From positions 1,736,001-1,800,000 of the forward strand of contig WJXW01000003.1 of assembly GCA_015832175.1 (NCBI GenBank): DNA of 64,000 nt, in the 5' to 3' direction. Positions within the stretch are counted from its first letter, which is position 1, and every line of letters begins with the position of its first letter. The position numbers and the translations under genes are program-made. Positions 1 through 10,995 of the stretch are shown one piece after another. The notes beneath the pieces are model-generated. The model was not told the origin of the DNA, searched no databases, and saw nothing but the letters and a program-made list of their open reading frames with translations. This DNA comes from Paraphaeosphaeria minitans (taxonomy: Eukaryota > Ascomycota > Dothideomycetes > Pleosporales > Didymosphaeriaceae).

Positions 1-53
1 CCCAATGCAAGTCTATCATGCAGCGCACAAGGGCGCGCAAAAAGCACATCATG

Positions 54-3000
54 TTACTCGTCGGCCTCGTCATCTGTGTTGGGCGGGTGCGGTGTGCCCT
101 GCGCAGCGTTAGTCGCGGTTCACAATCACTCGGGTCGGGCCGTACCTTGGGGCTGTTGAGCCACTCAATGTGCCGCAGGCGTCTGCGGACTTCTTGCTCC
201 TTCTTCTCCTTCTTCGTCATCTTCTTCTTCTTGCGCGCGCGGAACTTCATGTCGTCGTTTGCGCCTTCGGCATCGCTCATGACAGGTGTGCCGGCGGCAC
301 TGGCGACAGTACTGGGAACGGCAGAGCTGACGGCGGACGAGACGTTGCTGGAGCCCGGACGTGAGTCTTCGAAACGGTCCATGGAGACAGCAAGGTGGCC
401 TTTGTGAGCCACGCGTCCGTCCGCAACATGCCATTGCTCGGGGCAAAGCGCGCCAACGAACTCTTCGTTGTGGGAAATCATGATAACGCCACCCTTGTAG
501 TCGCGGATGGCCACAGCAAGACCACCGAGGGAATCGCGATCCAAGAAGTTAGTAGGCTCGTCGAGTACGAGCAAATGAGGGTTGTTCCACATTGCACCCG
601 CTGCACGGAGTTTAGCTACAGACTATTGATCAACCGGCGGTAAAGCAACTTACCTAGTACGACCTTGACCTTCTGTCCACCAGAAAGACCAGAAATTTCA
701 TTGTGATTAGCAATCTCAGGGTCAAGGCCCAAGTCCTCGAAATGCTTCGAAATGACCTTGGGCTCTAGGACACGGTAACCGAGACCTTCGCGAGACGACT
801 CGTGGTCATCAAACTCCTGGATCAGCTTTTGGAAGCCCAAACCGGCAAGAGTCTCACGCGAAATCATGGTGTTGAACTTAGGCAACATGTTCATCCACTT
901 GATTTCGTACTGGAAACTCTTCTTGTACTTCTGACGACCGATTAGGGCTTCGATCCTGCGCGGTCCCTTGCCATCACCGATATCGACTGGTGTTTCCATC
1001 TGGGCCTTGTCTTCTGGAGTGAGCACGCGAGTTTGCTTCATGAGCACCTCACGATCGTCACCGTTGGCGTAACGCCACTGAAGGTATTGGTTGGGGGTCT
1101 TCTCCAAGTGCATCTCGACGTGCTCCAAGGCGTGCTGCTTGATGTAGCCGATACGCAAATTTGGGTGCTTCTCGACCTTGCCTTCTTGTGGGATCGTCTC
1201 ACCCGTCAGGAGCTTGATAAGGGTCGATTTACCCGCACCGTTGGCACCAATAATGGCAACACGGGAGGAGAGCGATAGATTGCAGGAGATGTCATGCAGA
1301 GATGGCTTGGAAGAACCAGGGTATGTGTAGCTGCAGCCTGTCATGCGCAGAATGGATCGAGTGTTCGATTTGACGCCGCTGAGGATCCCGGGAGGAGGGA
1401 ACTTGAACTGTACTTGCGAAGCTGACAGGGTGTAGTAGCTCTTGCCTTCGGGCTTGACTTTGACAAAATCAGCGAGGTTACCGCGGTAATGCACCAACTT
1501 CTTCTGTTCGTAGTGATATATATCCGTGCAGACCTCGTCCAAGAATGTGGAATCGTGGGAGACGATCAAGCTTGTGATCTCAGTGTGCTTCTTTAGGTAG
1601 TTCTGCAACCATGCAATGTTGGCGACATCCAAGTGGTTGGTCGGTTCGTCCAACAATAGAACGTCAGCGCGCATCAACATGGCGCGAGCCAGGGCGAGCT
1701 TCATCTTCCATCCACCGGACAGAGAGCCAACCATTTCTGATTGTCTTCCCTCAGGACCTGATGTGAATCCAACCTCTTCGAGAACCTCGGAAATACGCTC
1801 TCTGCTCTCCTCTGCGAAACGAGGATCCCGAACAATGTACTCAAGAATGCTCAGGTCAGCATCCTCGCCCTGGTTGTGCTCGACGAAGCAAGTCTTGACT
1901 TCATCCTGGGGCGGGAAACCCTCAAGCTTGCCGTTTGCAATGCTGCGCATGAGGGTAGATTTACCAGCACCGTTTCGACCACACAGACCGTACCTGTGGC
2001 CCTTGAGTAAGCGCAGGTTGGTGTGTGAAAGAAGAAGCATGCCACCGTAGCCCAGAGAGAAGGTAGCGTTGACAACCTCAACCTCGCCATCGTCTTCCTT
2101 GATTGGCTGACCAAACTTGCGATGGTCCTCGTCAATGTAGAATTGGTGTACATCTTCAGCGACCTTTTCTGCATCTCCAGGGTCCATCAGTGGGCCAAGG
2201 TACGGCGCAATAAGCAGAGAAACACGGTCCAGTTGGCGCTCGTTCACAACCTCGGCAACCATGTCAGAGATGTACTGCTTTGCAAGCCCCCAGATTTCGG
2301 AGTCTCCTGGGAACATTGAAAGCTGTCCGACAGCCTTGATGTGCTTGTCCATGACCTTTTGTATATCCTCGGGGTGGGTGCGATCGATGGCACCATGGGC
2401 AACGTTGCCATCCTGGTCAGCCATGGCCTTATCCATAACGGCTAGCGCATTGGAGGCAATCTCTCGCACTTCAGGCAAGGACGCGCCTTCGGCGACTTTC
2501 TTGACACCAGGCTGAAGCTTGGGCAAGAAAGTTCTTGCCTCAATGGGGTCGTGGACGAGCTTGGTCAGGTTACCCACGACGACAGCCGTCTGGCGGAGGA
2601 CTTCTTGCGATGTGCCAGGGTTGTTCAGCGATCGCTCGAGGAGTGGAGTGAGCATAGCAAGAACAGGTGATGTGACGATGGCCACGAAGGTTGTCTGCGA
2701 AAGCGCGTGGATGGCCTTCTGCAAGCTCTGGGTCGAGGGATCCTCGATCGACTTGACGAGGAGAGGTATCCGCGGGGCAATGTCATCATTCTGGAGGAGG
2801 GTGGTAAGGCTATTCATGGTCTTTGTGGCTTGTTTTGCAACCTACAATGTTGTCAGTACGTGTGAAACAGCAGTGTCAGAGGAGTGCTTACCTCGGACTT
2901 CAAGTCGTGCATGCCGCCCTCGACGACAGGAATCAGCAGCTGCAGCTTCTTTCCCATGGCTTCTCTGAGGATGTCTTTCTCCTTCTCCACCTCAAAGCTC

Positions 3001-3584
3001 TCCATGCCCATCTTTGCTTTGTCTGCGGTTCTTCCCATCAGCTCCAGGGCACCCACGGCGCCCTGCCACTTTCCGGATTTCTTGCCCAGGTACTTGATCA
3101 GCACCGGGAGCAGGCCGAACACCTTGGCCTCGGCGCTCAGGTTGTTAAAGAGCGAGTCGAGCGCATATTGCGCGCTTTCCCGCACGGTGCCCGTCTTGTC
3201 GGACAAGGCATCCAGCACCAGCACGACGGTGCCCTCCTCCTGGATGAGGAACACAACCTCGGTCAGCCTCTGGAAGGGCGGCATTTTCTCGAACAGAGCG
3301 CCCAGCGCGTTCATGGCACCCTCGCGTCGGCCAGGGTTCTTCTTGTCGCTGGCGGCCTTCTTGATCTCGTCGAGAATGCCATAGCTCTGCAGGCCGCGGA
3401 AGCCGACCGAGTTCTGGAGAAGCGTGACGAGGGCATAGGCGGCTTCGACCGAGGAGTGGGAGAGCTTCGCAGTGAAGGCGGTGGTGAGGACGGCAGCGAC
3501 GTCTTCGTGCGAGGGCGCGGGAGCGTCGCCGGACTTGCTCACAGCGATGGCGGAAGCCATGGGGGGCGACTCGGAATGGGGCAT
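54..3584 (-). CDS. NEW1: New1-type ABC translation factor (eEF3-like)
   Basis: Cytosolic ABC-F-like ATPase that acts on ribosomes; yeast New1 tunes translation termination and ribosome assembly. Exons are 3584-2892, 2841-654, 600-146 and 98-54, all GT-AG and phase-checked (1126 codons; an ATG at 3560 is an equally possible start). The protein has N-terminal HEAT-like helices, ABC1 with Walker A GRNGAGKST near residue 520, signature LSGGWK and LLLDEPTNHLD, then ABC2 with GANGAGKST, an inserted chromodomain-like stretch, LSGGQKVKVV and LDEPTNFLDRDS, and a Lys-rich tail. The pieces EKHPNLRIGYI, GRQKYKKSFQYE and AGAMWNNPHLLVLDEP match New1 rather than canonical eEF3 as I know the families. The Asn/Gln-rich prion segment of yeast New1 is absent. 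An eEF3 annotation is the main alternative. Confidence 0.93.
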
Positions 3585-4258
3585 GCCCAGGCGTGTGAGG
3601 GGAATATTAGGAGGCCGTCGGAGACCGTCTGCGAAGTCTGCGCAGAGTATGCGCGGGGCAGCCGCTGGAATTTCGCGCGTTATCGATAGGACCAGTGGTA
3701 ATCTCGCTTACAAAGTACCGTACCCGGCTGCGCACTTGACTCTCTGCTGAGGCGCCTGCGTGGGCAAAAAGAGGAAATGGAGTGGAGAGTGGTCTGCAAA
3801 ACGAGGGCAAGGACGAGGAAGAAATGCGATGCAAAGAAAAGAAAAGAGCGCCAATGGCGGGTCGGGACCTAGGTTGGGCTGTGAATGATTTAATTCTCTG
3901 TCGTCCTGCTTAGCTAAGACCGGCCGGCAACCACTTGGGCGGAGCGCACATGCACGTTGAAAAGCGCGCGGCCTCTGCTTCCGGCTGTGTAGATGGTCTA
4001 GCGGTAGGGCTGAGGGTAAATCTCTGCTGTACGAGTACTGTGCAGTGTGCACCTCCCACTCGTTCTACCTTCCCCTTGGCCACACTACCGTTGCTCACTT
4101 TGCGGCTTGCCTGCTTTCTAGCATCCATCCTCGTCGATATCGCGCTCGAACACTTACAGCCCTGCTTGTCTACTAACAGGTTAGAAAGTCAGAACATGCT
4201 TGCGCTGCTTGGTCTTGCTGGTGGACTCTTGGGACTTTGCAGCCTGCGGAAATAGGCT

Positions 4259-4504
4259 GTAAAGACTCGCATTCACAGACCGAGCATATCTTTCCACTCT
4301 AGTCCTGTCTACGGCAAAGACAAAACATAAAGACTCTAGCGTAAAGACTTGCATTTACAGACTAAGTATATCTTTCTACTCTAGTCCTGTCTATAGTAAG
4401 GACAAAACATCGAGACTCTGTGGTAAAGACTCGCATTCACAGACCCAGCATATCTTTCCACTCTGGTCCTGTCCACGGCAAGGACAAAACATCGAGATTC
4501 TGGG
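4259..4504. repeat. 3 x 82 bp tandem repeat
   Basis: Three head-to-tail copies start at 4259, 4341 and 4423 with an exact 82 bp period. Each copy begins GTAAAGACT and ends near AGA(C/T)TCT. The outer copies agree closely with each other. The middle copy differs mainly by C-to-T changes, several of them at CA dinucleotides (TTCACAG to TTTACAG, GCATAT to GTATAT, TCCACT to TCTACT). Confidence 0.93.
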
Positions 4505-5289
4505 CATCACCTCATACCGTGCAAGTTACCATTCAATACAAAAGTATGATCCCCTCCCACGCACATGCTAAGCTGCGTGGCAATAGCAGCTGGGATACGG
4601 AATGCACAGATGAGTCTCCTCAGATCGTCCTTTCGTGGTGACTCCCTAGGCATGTTTGGCGTCACCCCTGTCTGATGTCTCCCTGGATCGTCCCATCGTA
4701 CAGTCAGTATCCAAATCTTCAATCGGCTGTCTTGCTTTGATTTTGCGAATTCAGCCCTGGCCAGCGAGCACGCATGCTCTACTACAGTTTCCACAACACA
4801 TCGAACCGCTACCCTAGCGTTCACACTTTACTGGGCTTCCTGGATTTGCAACGCATGGAACGCATGGTTGTCCCAACCATGTGCAAACCCGTGCATTTGC
4901 TATTCCCCATCCCAATGGCCGCTCGCCAGTGTGGTGCGCGGCTGCCATCCGTTTGCGCAGGCGTGACTTCCGTATACAAACGAACGGGAGTTGCACGCCG
5001 CTCCGCATGTCCTCACCTGCCTCCAACTTTCTCCCAGCTCCTCACTTCTCTCACTGACGACAAGTGGCTATCGCTACACACACCCTCCGTCACGCCGACT
5101 GTGCGTGCGATACTGCACTGCGCAAGCTCGACGAGAGCAATCGCTCTAACTAATGAGCACCACTCACTCTCACTCTCACTCACTTCGGCCCCCGTTTGCT
5201 CAAGTCTCAAGTAGCGTAAAGATCCAGTCTCTGGGTAACCGCAACAAATCGAACAACTTCCTCCATCTTTCTATTCGGCTGCCGGCCCA

Positions 5290-5294
<5 letters not shown>

Positions 5295-5335
<41 letters not shown>
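5295..5335 (+). repeat. (TC)n tract upstream of Stc1-domain gene
   Basis: Pure TC dinucleotide run of about 41 nt ending 67 nt before the ATG at 5403. CT-rich blocks next to transcription starts are common in fungal promoters, so it may be part of the core promoter or 5' UTR. Confidence 0.85.
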
Positions 5336-5339
<4 letters not shown>

Positions 5340-5402
5340 ACGATTACAACTTGTCAAGCTGTATCCGACCATCACAAGAATTCTGCCCATCGAGACGCCA
5401 TC

Positions 5403-6429
5403 ATGCCTCGCAACCAGGTCTATAACCCGGGCATGATGAGACAGCTGGAGGACGTTCCTCTTCCGGCCAAGATCAAGTGCTGTCGCTGCGAGAAGTTCAA
5501 AAGCCAAGCGTCATTCTCCAAAAAGCAGCTCACTGAGGCGCGCTATGCCGTCAAACACCGCGGCCAGTCGGCATCCTACAGTATCAAGTGTCAGCCGTGC
5601 ACTGGAGGCCAGCCTGTGGAGTATGAGTGCAGCATCTGCGGCATCACCAAGGGCTTAGAAGAATTTGCGAAAAGTCAGCGGAACAAGGATGACATAGAAT
5701 GCTTCAAGTGCGTCGAGAAGCGCTTGGACGTCGATCCCATCGAGCAAACCAAGTATGAAAATGAGAACAGCAGCCGCAGCTTCAGCAATAGCTCTGAGTA
5801 TGTGTCAAACTCGGTCTTCCGCTACTCTTCCCACTCTGATACGGTATGTGGTTTGTCCCTTTACGGCTCATAATTCCTGAAAACATCATATCTGACATGC
5901 GTAGTCTTCCGAATGGGTCGAGGATTCCGAGGACAATGGCGGCGTTGGCCTCTCCGAGGGTTTCGCGCGCGACATGTCCATCTCGAGCCCATCCAAAGCC
6001 GATACACTCATTGAGACTGATTTCGAGCGTGGGAGCCAAATGTCGCATGACGACGGTTGGCATACGGTCGACCAGCGATCGTGGCATACTCCCTCCGGTC
6101 ATTCCCACTCTCAGACTGCATCCACTACCTCCAATACTGGTTCTCGTGGCTTCGACCCAAATGCTTACAGGAATCCTGCCGTGGCCCGCTCGGTGGCTGC
6201 CTCTCAGCGCTCGTTCAACTCCAGTGTTGCTGAGCGGTCTGACGCCGTCTCCATGGGCGCCAACGGCACTTTCGCGAAGATCAAGGCCTATGTATGTTCC
6301 GTCTGCCTTCTTCACTTCTTCCTGACTAAAATCCAGTAGATCCCCCCGAAAGAGGAGTGGTCCTCCGACGAGGAATCCAACCACGACTCCGAAGCAAGTG
6401 ACGACAGCGATGACGATGATGACTTGTGA
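5403..6429 (+). CDS. Stc1-domain protein
   Basis: Predicted zinc-binding adaptor. The Stc1 domain is named for the fission yeast protein that links RNAi to the Clr4 H3K9 methyltransferase complex. Exons are 5403-5843, 5905-6291 and 6340-6429, giving 305 residues; both introns are phase 0, and the second ends CAGTAG with TAG as the acceptor, which avoids a stop. Residues 25-110 carry IKCCRCEKFKSQASFSKKQL, then CQPC, CSICGITK and CFKCVEKR, a Cys-pair series typical of the domain. The rest is Ser-rich and ends in an Asp/Glu-rich tail (DDSDDDDDL). The domain call is firm. A role in heterochromatin in this fungus is inference, because many fungal proteins with this domain are uncharacterised. Confidence 0.9.
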
Positions 6430-7236
6430 TACGCTTTTCGACTGGCCAGATCTCTGTCGCTCTTGTAACGACAAACAATATCCGGGCACCTTCTGCATGT
6501 GTTTACATGCGAAAGTGGCACGGAAACTCTCTACAGCATGATTGTTTACAAGCTAATGCTCTCTTCTCTCTTGCATGAAAGGCGGATTGTACTCTTCATT
6601 CGTTCATCAGTTTTCGATTTCTAGGCAATTCCCATGATTTACCCAGAGGGCTTGCAACCTGGAAATTATCTCTAGATTTGTTCGTGGAGTTAAGGAGCAT
6701 CCACTGGCATGACAGTCAAGTATTCATCTTTTGAGTGCAGGATGGATAAAATCAGATTCTGTTTCTTCGAATCCAGTTCCGTGATGCCAAACTAGACTTC
6801 GAGTGTCTGTGCGAGCTTTCGCTATCATCGCTATCTGGGCGCTATGGAAGAGTCCTTGTGCGTTGGACTTGCAATCCTTGTGCGTTGGACTTGCAAAATT
6901 TCCGAGAGCAGCTGGTAAGCTGATGATTTTTCGGCCCGCACTTTCACATAACAGGTTCTGATTGCACTTAGAACACACTCGTTGTATTAATGAAGGTGAG
7001 GGTGTTTTGACTTGTGAGGGAAGTTTCGCCAAGCCTATATAATCCGGGTACAGTAATCGCCACCGCCACCGCGCTTGCACGTGACTGCGCGCTCCACCTC
7101 GAACGATGGAGACGCGCTCTCCTTCTCCAACCCGCAGCACTCCCCTTTATTTGCCTCATCGCCTTTCGAAATAAACGCGAATCGCTCACCAAGACACTCT
7201 TCAAGTCTGTTTGAGCGGTGCCGCAACTTTGATAGA
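6430..7236. other. Intergenic, RAD7 promoter side
   Basis: No gene seen. It contains a perfect 2 x 22 bp direct repeat at 6853-6896 (unit begins TCCTTGTGCG) and a TATATAA at 7036-7042, about 200 nt before the RAD7 start. Confidence 0.5.
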
Positions 7237-9318
7237 ATGTAAGATATGTCGCCACCCATTGCACGAAGTAGCTAACCAGGCCTTTAGGTCTCAGCGTCGA
7301 GGACGAGGGGATGGCGGCGCTGGCGGAAGGGGTGCCGGCATTCGCGGTCCTCATTCAGCGCTGACGGACTTCTTAGCAGTAAGTCATCTTTGTAGTTGCC
7401 GTGCCTGTCATAGCATTCTGAGATTACACAGGCAAACAATATCTCTGCGCAAGAGATTCGCGATTCGTACCGCCAACGACAACAGCAGGCCGAAGCCGAA
7501 GCCACGCCAGATGGAGACGAGGAAGATAATGGGGAGGGGTCTTCCAATGCGAACGAGGAAGCTCTACAGGCGGAGTCTTCAGCAATGGCAGCCGAACGCA
7601 CCCGCAAGCGCAAGCGCAACCAGGAAGAGGCTATTGCGAAGATAAAGAAAGGAAAGGCCGCGAAGAAGAGCGCCAAGAAGAAGAAGAAGGGTTCAGATGA
7701 CGACTCCGACTTCGACGACGTTATGGACATGTACAAGAAGACCAAACCGTTGCCTGGTCAGTTGGAGAACTGCGAGGTCTGCAGCAAGAGGTTCACGGTC
7801 ACACCATACAGCAAGGCTGGCCCAGATAGTGGTTTGCTGTGTGCAAAGTGCGGGAAGGAGATGTCGAAAGAAGCCAAAGCTACCGTAAAGTCGAATAAGC
7901 CGGCTGTGCGCAAGAACAGGAGGAAGATTGAGAGCAATCGCCTGGATGGCCTGACGTTCCGTGGGGCGAAGTCACTGCAGCAGCTTTGTATTAACACTTT
8001 GGCCACGCACGCCGACGACATTGAGGAGTTCGGCGACATGCCTGAGCCCATTCTGAACAAGCTGAGCGAGATCTTCTCGAAGAAGCGTGCGATGAAGTCG
8101 AACACGTTCAAATTGTTTCTACAACCAGACCAGGATGTGGTCGCTATTCACGAAGCAGCGTGTAAGACAGTCCCATCCTCATGCCGTCAGTGACTGTACT
8201 GATCTATACCAGATCTGGAGACGGAAGACTATAACCAGATCTTCGCAGTTGTCCCGCATGTGAAGAAGCTCTCTTTGCGCAACTGCTGCCAGTTCAAGGA
8301 TATTAACGTGGACTACATGATTGAGAAGGCTAAGCACCTGGCGGACATACAACTCCTCGGAGCCAATCTTGTGTCCAATGACAAGTGGATGGACCTCTTC
8401 ATCGCCCGTGGTCACGACCTTAGATCGCTAAAGCTCGAGTGGCTTGACGCTGCATTTGACGATCAAGCAGTTGAGGCACTTACGACTTTCTGTACGAATC
8501 TCGAGCGCCTCAAGCTAGAGCGGTGCAAACAGATTGGACCCGACAGTATCGACGCAATCGCCCGCCTTGAAAAGTTGCAGCACCTTACCCTCTGCTATCA
8601 GAAAGACATTCCACGCGATCGCGTCGTAAATCTCATCGCACACGTGGGTCTAGGCCTCCGCACTCTCTGCCTTGAGCGCTTCATCGATGCCGAAAACGAG
8701 AACGGGCCCACAGACGACCTCATCGATGTGATCCGCAATACGTGTACACGCCTTGAGAAACTGCGGTTCAGCGGGAACAACGAGTGCTCAGACGCTGGCT
8801 ACGTGAACCTCTTCACAGGGTGGCCAAATCCGCCGCTCAGACACATTGACATCAACAGCACCCGCGACATAGACAACGCCAATCCCGATGGCCCAGAGGA
8901 CCCTGTTGGTGTCTCTTCCGCAGGTTTCCACGCATTGATGCAGCACTCCGGCTCCAAGCTCGAGTACCTTGACATTTCTTCATGCCGCCACATCAGCCAC
9001 GAGACGTTTGCGTACATCTTCTCAGCTGAGCAGACGTGGCCCTGTCTTCGAGAGATCAACCTCAGCTTCTGTCCTGTGGTCGACACACAGGTTGTCGCGG
9101 GCATCTTCAGAAGCTGTCCGCAGATCAAGAAGGTGGTTGCGTTTGGCTGCTTCGAGGTGCATGAAGTGGTGGTGCCGCGGGACATTGTGCTAATCGGCGC
9201 ACCTCGAGCACAGGACGCAATTGAGCAGTTCGGACAAGTCGTCATGGATTTCCAGAAAGAGTTCGATGGCGTGGAGAATCCGACGGGGATGAATCGTATC
9301 GTGTCCGTCATGTCTTGA
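7237..9318 (+). CDS. RAD7: DNA repair protein Rad7 (LRR)
   Basis: Subunit of the Rad7-Rad16 complex for global-genome nucleotide excision repair; nuclear. Exons are 7237-7238, 7288-7378, 7432-8161 and 8213-9318 (642 residues). The only start consistent with the conserved N-terminus is AT at 7237-7238 joined to G at 7288: intron 1 (GTAAGA to TTTAG, with GCTAAC inside) splits the ATG and yields MSQRRGRG followed by the family motif IRGPHSALTDFLA. Residues 60-110 are acidic and then Lys-rich. A Cys cluster (CEVC and CAKCGKE, about 145-175) resembles the Rad7 zinc motif. From about residue 270 to the end there are leucine-rich repeats such as LEYLDISSCRHIS and LREINLSFCPVV. The other introns are also short GT-AG. 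Confidence 0.93.
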
Positions 9319-9905
9319 TTGAGAGATCTGCGAAGGTCAGGAAAGGCGCATTATGGGATCTTAAGGGACTGCATCGTGTTACAGGCGCCAGGGCTGGTAT
9401 TGTGCTTCTTCACCGGATGACGGAAGCATGGACGGGGACGACCGCATCTGATTTTGATCGATTTCTTTTACATCTTAGATTCCGCGCATACTCGTATAGT
9501 TCACAAAACGTTTCACGATATGCGAAGTTCTTCACATGGATGGCATTTAGTGTGATGGCACACATGAAGTCTTCAAGACACGGAATGAACGTCGTTTGCT
9601 TTTTTGTAGCGAAGCACTCGGCTTGATGACCATCCTGGTAATGGTTGTGCGATTTTGATTCAACCGGGGATTGAGGAAGGAAACATGTTCACTTGCAGTA
9701 AACAGGGTATCATTGGGAAGCATGCTCGTTTCAATCCTCGACGGGATCCAAGAGCTATACATTGATAGTTTTCATCCTTTCGTTTCGCCGTGAGCAACCA
9801 TGTCCGAACCCTTTTAGTGATGCGCAAGGCAGCAAAAATTCATCATCATGTAAACGATCCTGAATCCATGTCCATACTCCATGCGCGTCCAGCATCTTCT
9901 CAATT
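9319..9905. other. Convergent 3' regions of RAD7 and RPS10
   Basis: About 590 bp between two convergent stop codons; presumed 3' UTRs and terminators. No gene seen. Confidence 0.5.
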
Positions 9906-10680
9906 CTAAGAAGAAGGAGCGGCGCCGCCACGGCCGCGTCCGAAACCGCCACGGAACTCAGGCTTGAAGTCACCGGGGGCACCGCCCTCGCCCTTCTCAC
10001 CAGCGTCACGGCGGCGGTAACCCTCACGGTCGCCGCGGCCACCGCGACCGCCGCCACGGCGCTCACGGTCATCTCCGCCCAGCATGCCGCGCGGGGGTGC
10101 GTGGGTGCGCTGCTGCTTGATGTGCGTCTGAGGCACGATCTCAGCAGGCAGGTGGAGCCACTCGCGGAGGTACTCGAGACCCTCGGGGGTGAGGGTGTAG
10201 TAGTAGTACTGCCATGAGAAGCGGGTTTTGACGTAGCCGCGGGAGTCAAGAGACTGCACTACAGGGTGTTAGATATGACCCTAGCCTCTGGTGGGAGGTA
10301 CTACTGACAAGCCTTAATGACGTAGAGGTTCTTGGTGTCAATGTCACCGTGCTTGGGAAGGTTGAAGTCCTTCTTCGCAACGAGTACGCCCTCTGTGGTG
10401 ACCGTGTGTCAGCCTATCCTTGTATGCAGCAAGATGCCGCTCAAACATGTATATTTTGCCATAGCCATGGCGCGAGCGGGAAATGTACTAACCGCGGAAG
10501 AGGTACCTGTGAAATGAACAGTCAGTACGAGATCAATTGAAAATGTTACGAGGGGTAATGAAAGGCTCATGTTCAAGGTGGACAATCTCTCGCGAAATTC
10601 CAGACTCGATTGCGCCCGTTAGCGGTGCTGAGGAGGACTGACTCGTGGATCTTCTTGCGATCGGCCTTGGGGATAAGCAT
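9906..10680 (-). CDS. RPS10: 40S ribosomal protein eS10
   Basis: Structural protein of the small ribosomal subunit head. Exons are 10680-10643, 10506-10493, 10392-10309 and 10258-9906 (162 residues). The spliced protein starts [20 protein letters not shown] and continues with the invariant [28 protein letters not shown] and [17 protein letters not shown], then a Gly/Arg-rich tail. Exon 2 is a 14 nt microexon, needed to make the conserved EYLFRE stretch. Introns 1 and 3 use GTCAGT donors and intron 2 uses GTTAGT. Intron 1 is 136 nt and intron 2 is 100 nt, long for this window, as often seen in fungal ribosomal protein genes. It is divergent from SDE2 with 315 bp between the start codons. Confidence 0.96.
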
Positions 10681-10995
10681 CTTGACGGTTGTCGAGAAAG
10701 AGACTGTGGTGCTGGTCGGTGGTGAGGTGGTCGATGAGAAAGAAGCAGTCCGGCTGTGAGTGAATTCAATGCATGGTGTGGGCTCGCTAAACGCACAGAC
10801 CCGCCCGCGCCAAGCAAGAGGATCCCGGTCCGATTGCCTGCACCAGCCTCCAGCGCCACTTCCTCGGCCGGGCCTCTTCTTTTCTCTCGCACACCAAAAG
10901 CAACACACACCTCCGTCCATACCCACGGCCTACAACTTTCCGATCGCAAGCCACACTCAAAGAGCCCACCTACGAACAGCGCAACAACCGAGAAT
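10681..10995. promoter_or_regulatory. Bidirectional promoter, RPS10 / SDE2
   Basis: Only 315 bp separate the two divergent ATGs, so promoter elements and both 5' UTRs must lie or overlap here. I did not find a clear TATA box. Upstream in-frame extension of SDE2 into this region is unlikely, because the conserved ubiquitin-like fold starts after 10996. Confidence 0.6.

Larger units (their letters stand above)
3585..5402. other. Divergent promoter region, NEW1 / Stc1-domain gene
   Basis: About 1.8 kb between two divergent genes. It holds the 82 bp tandem repeat and the CT tract listed separately. I see no conserved coding sequence; the open frames here lack family resemblance and splice logic. 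Confidence 0.6.

Noticed and set aside
3994..4004. TGGTCTAGCGG, a good match to a tRNA A box
   Set aside because: The seven bases before it have no complementary acceptor strand 60-80 nt downstream, and the B-box position (GTACGAGTACT) is poor.
10756..10995. N-terminal extension of SDE2
   Set aside because: The extra 80 residues precede the ubiquitin-like fold and overlap the RPS10 promoter; the ATG at 10996 fits the family.
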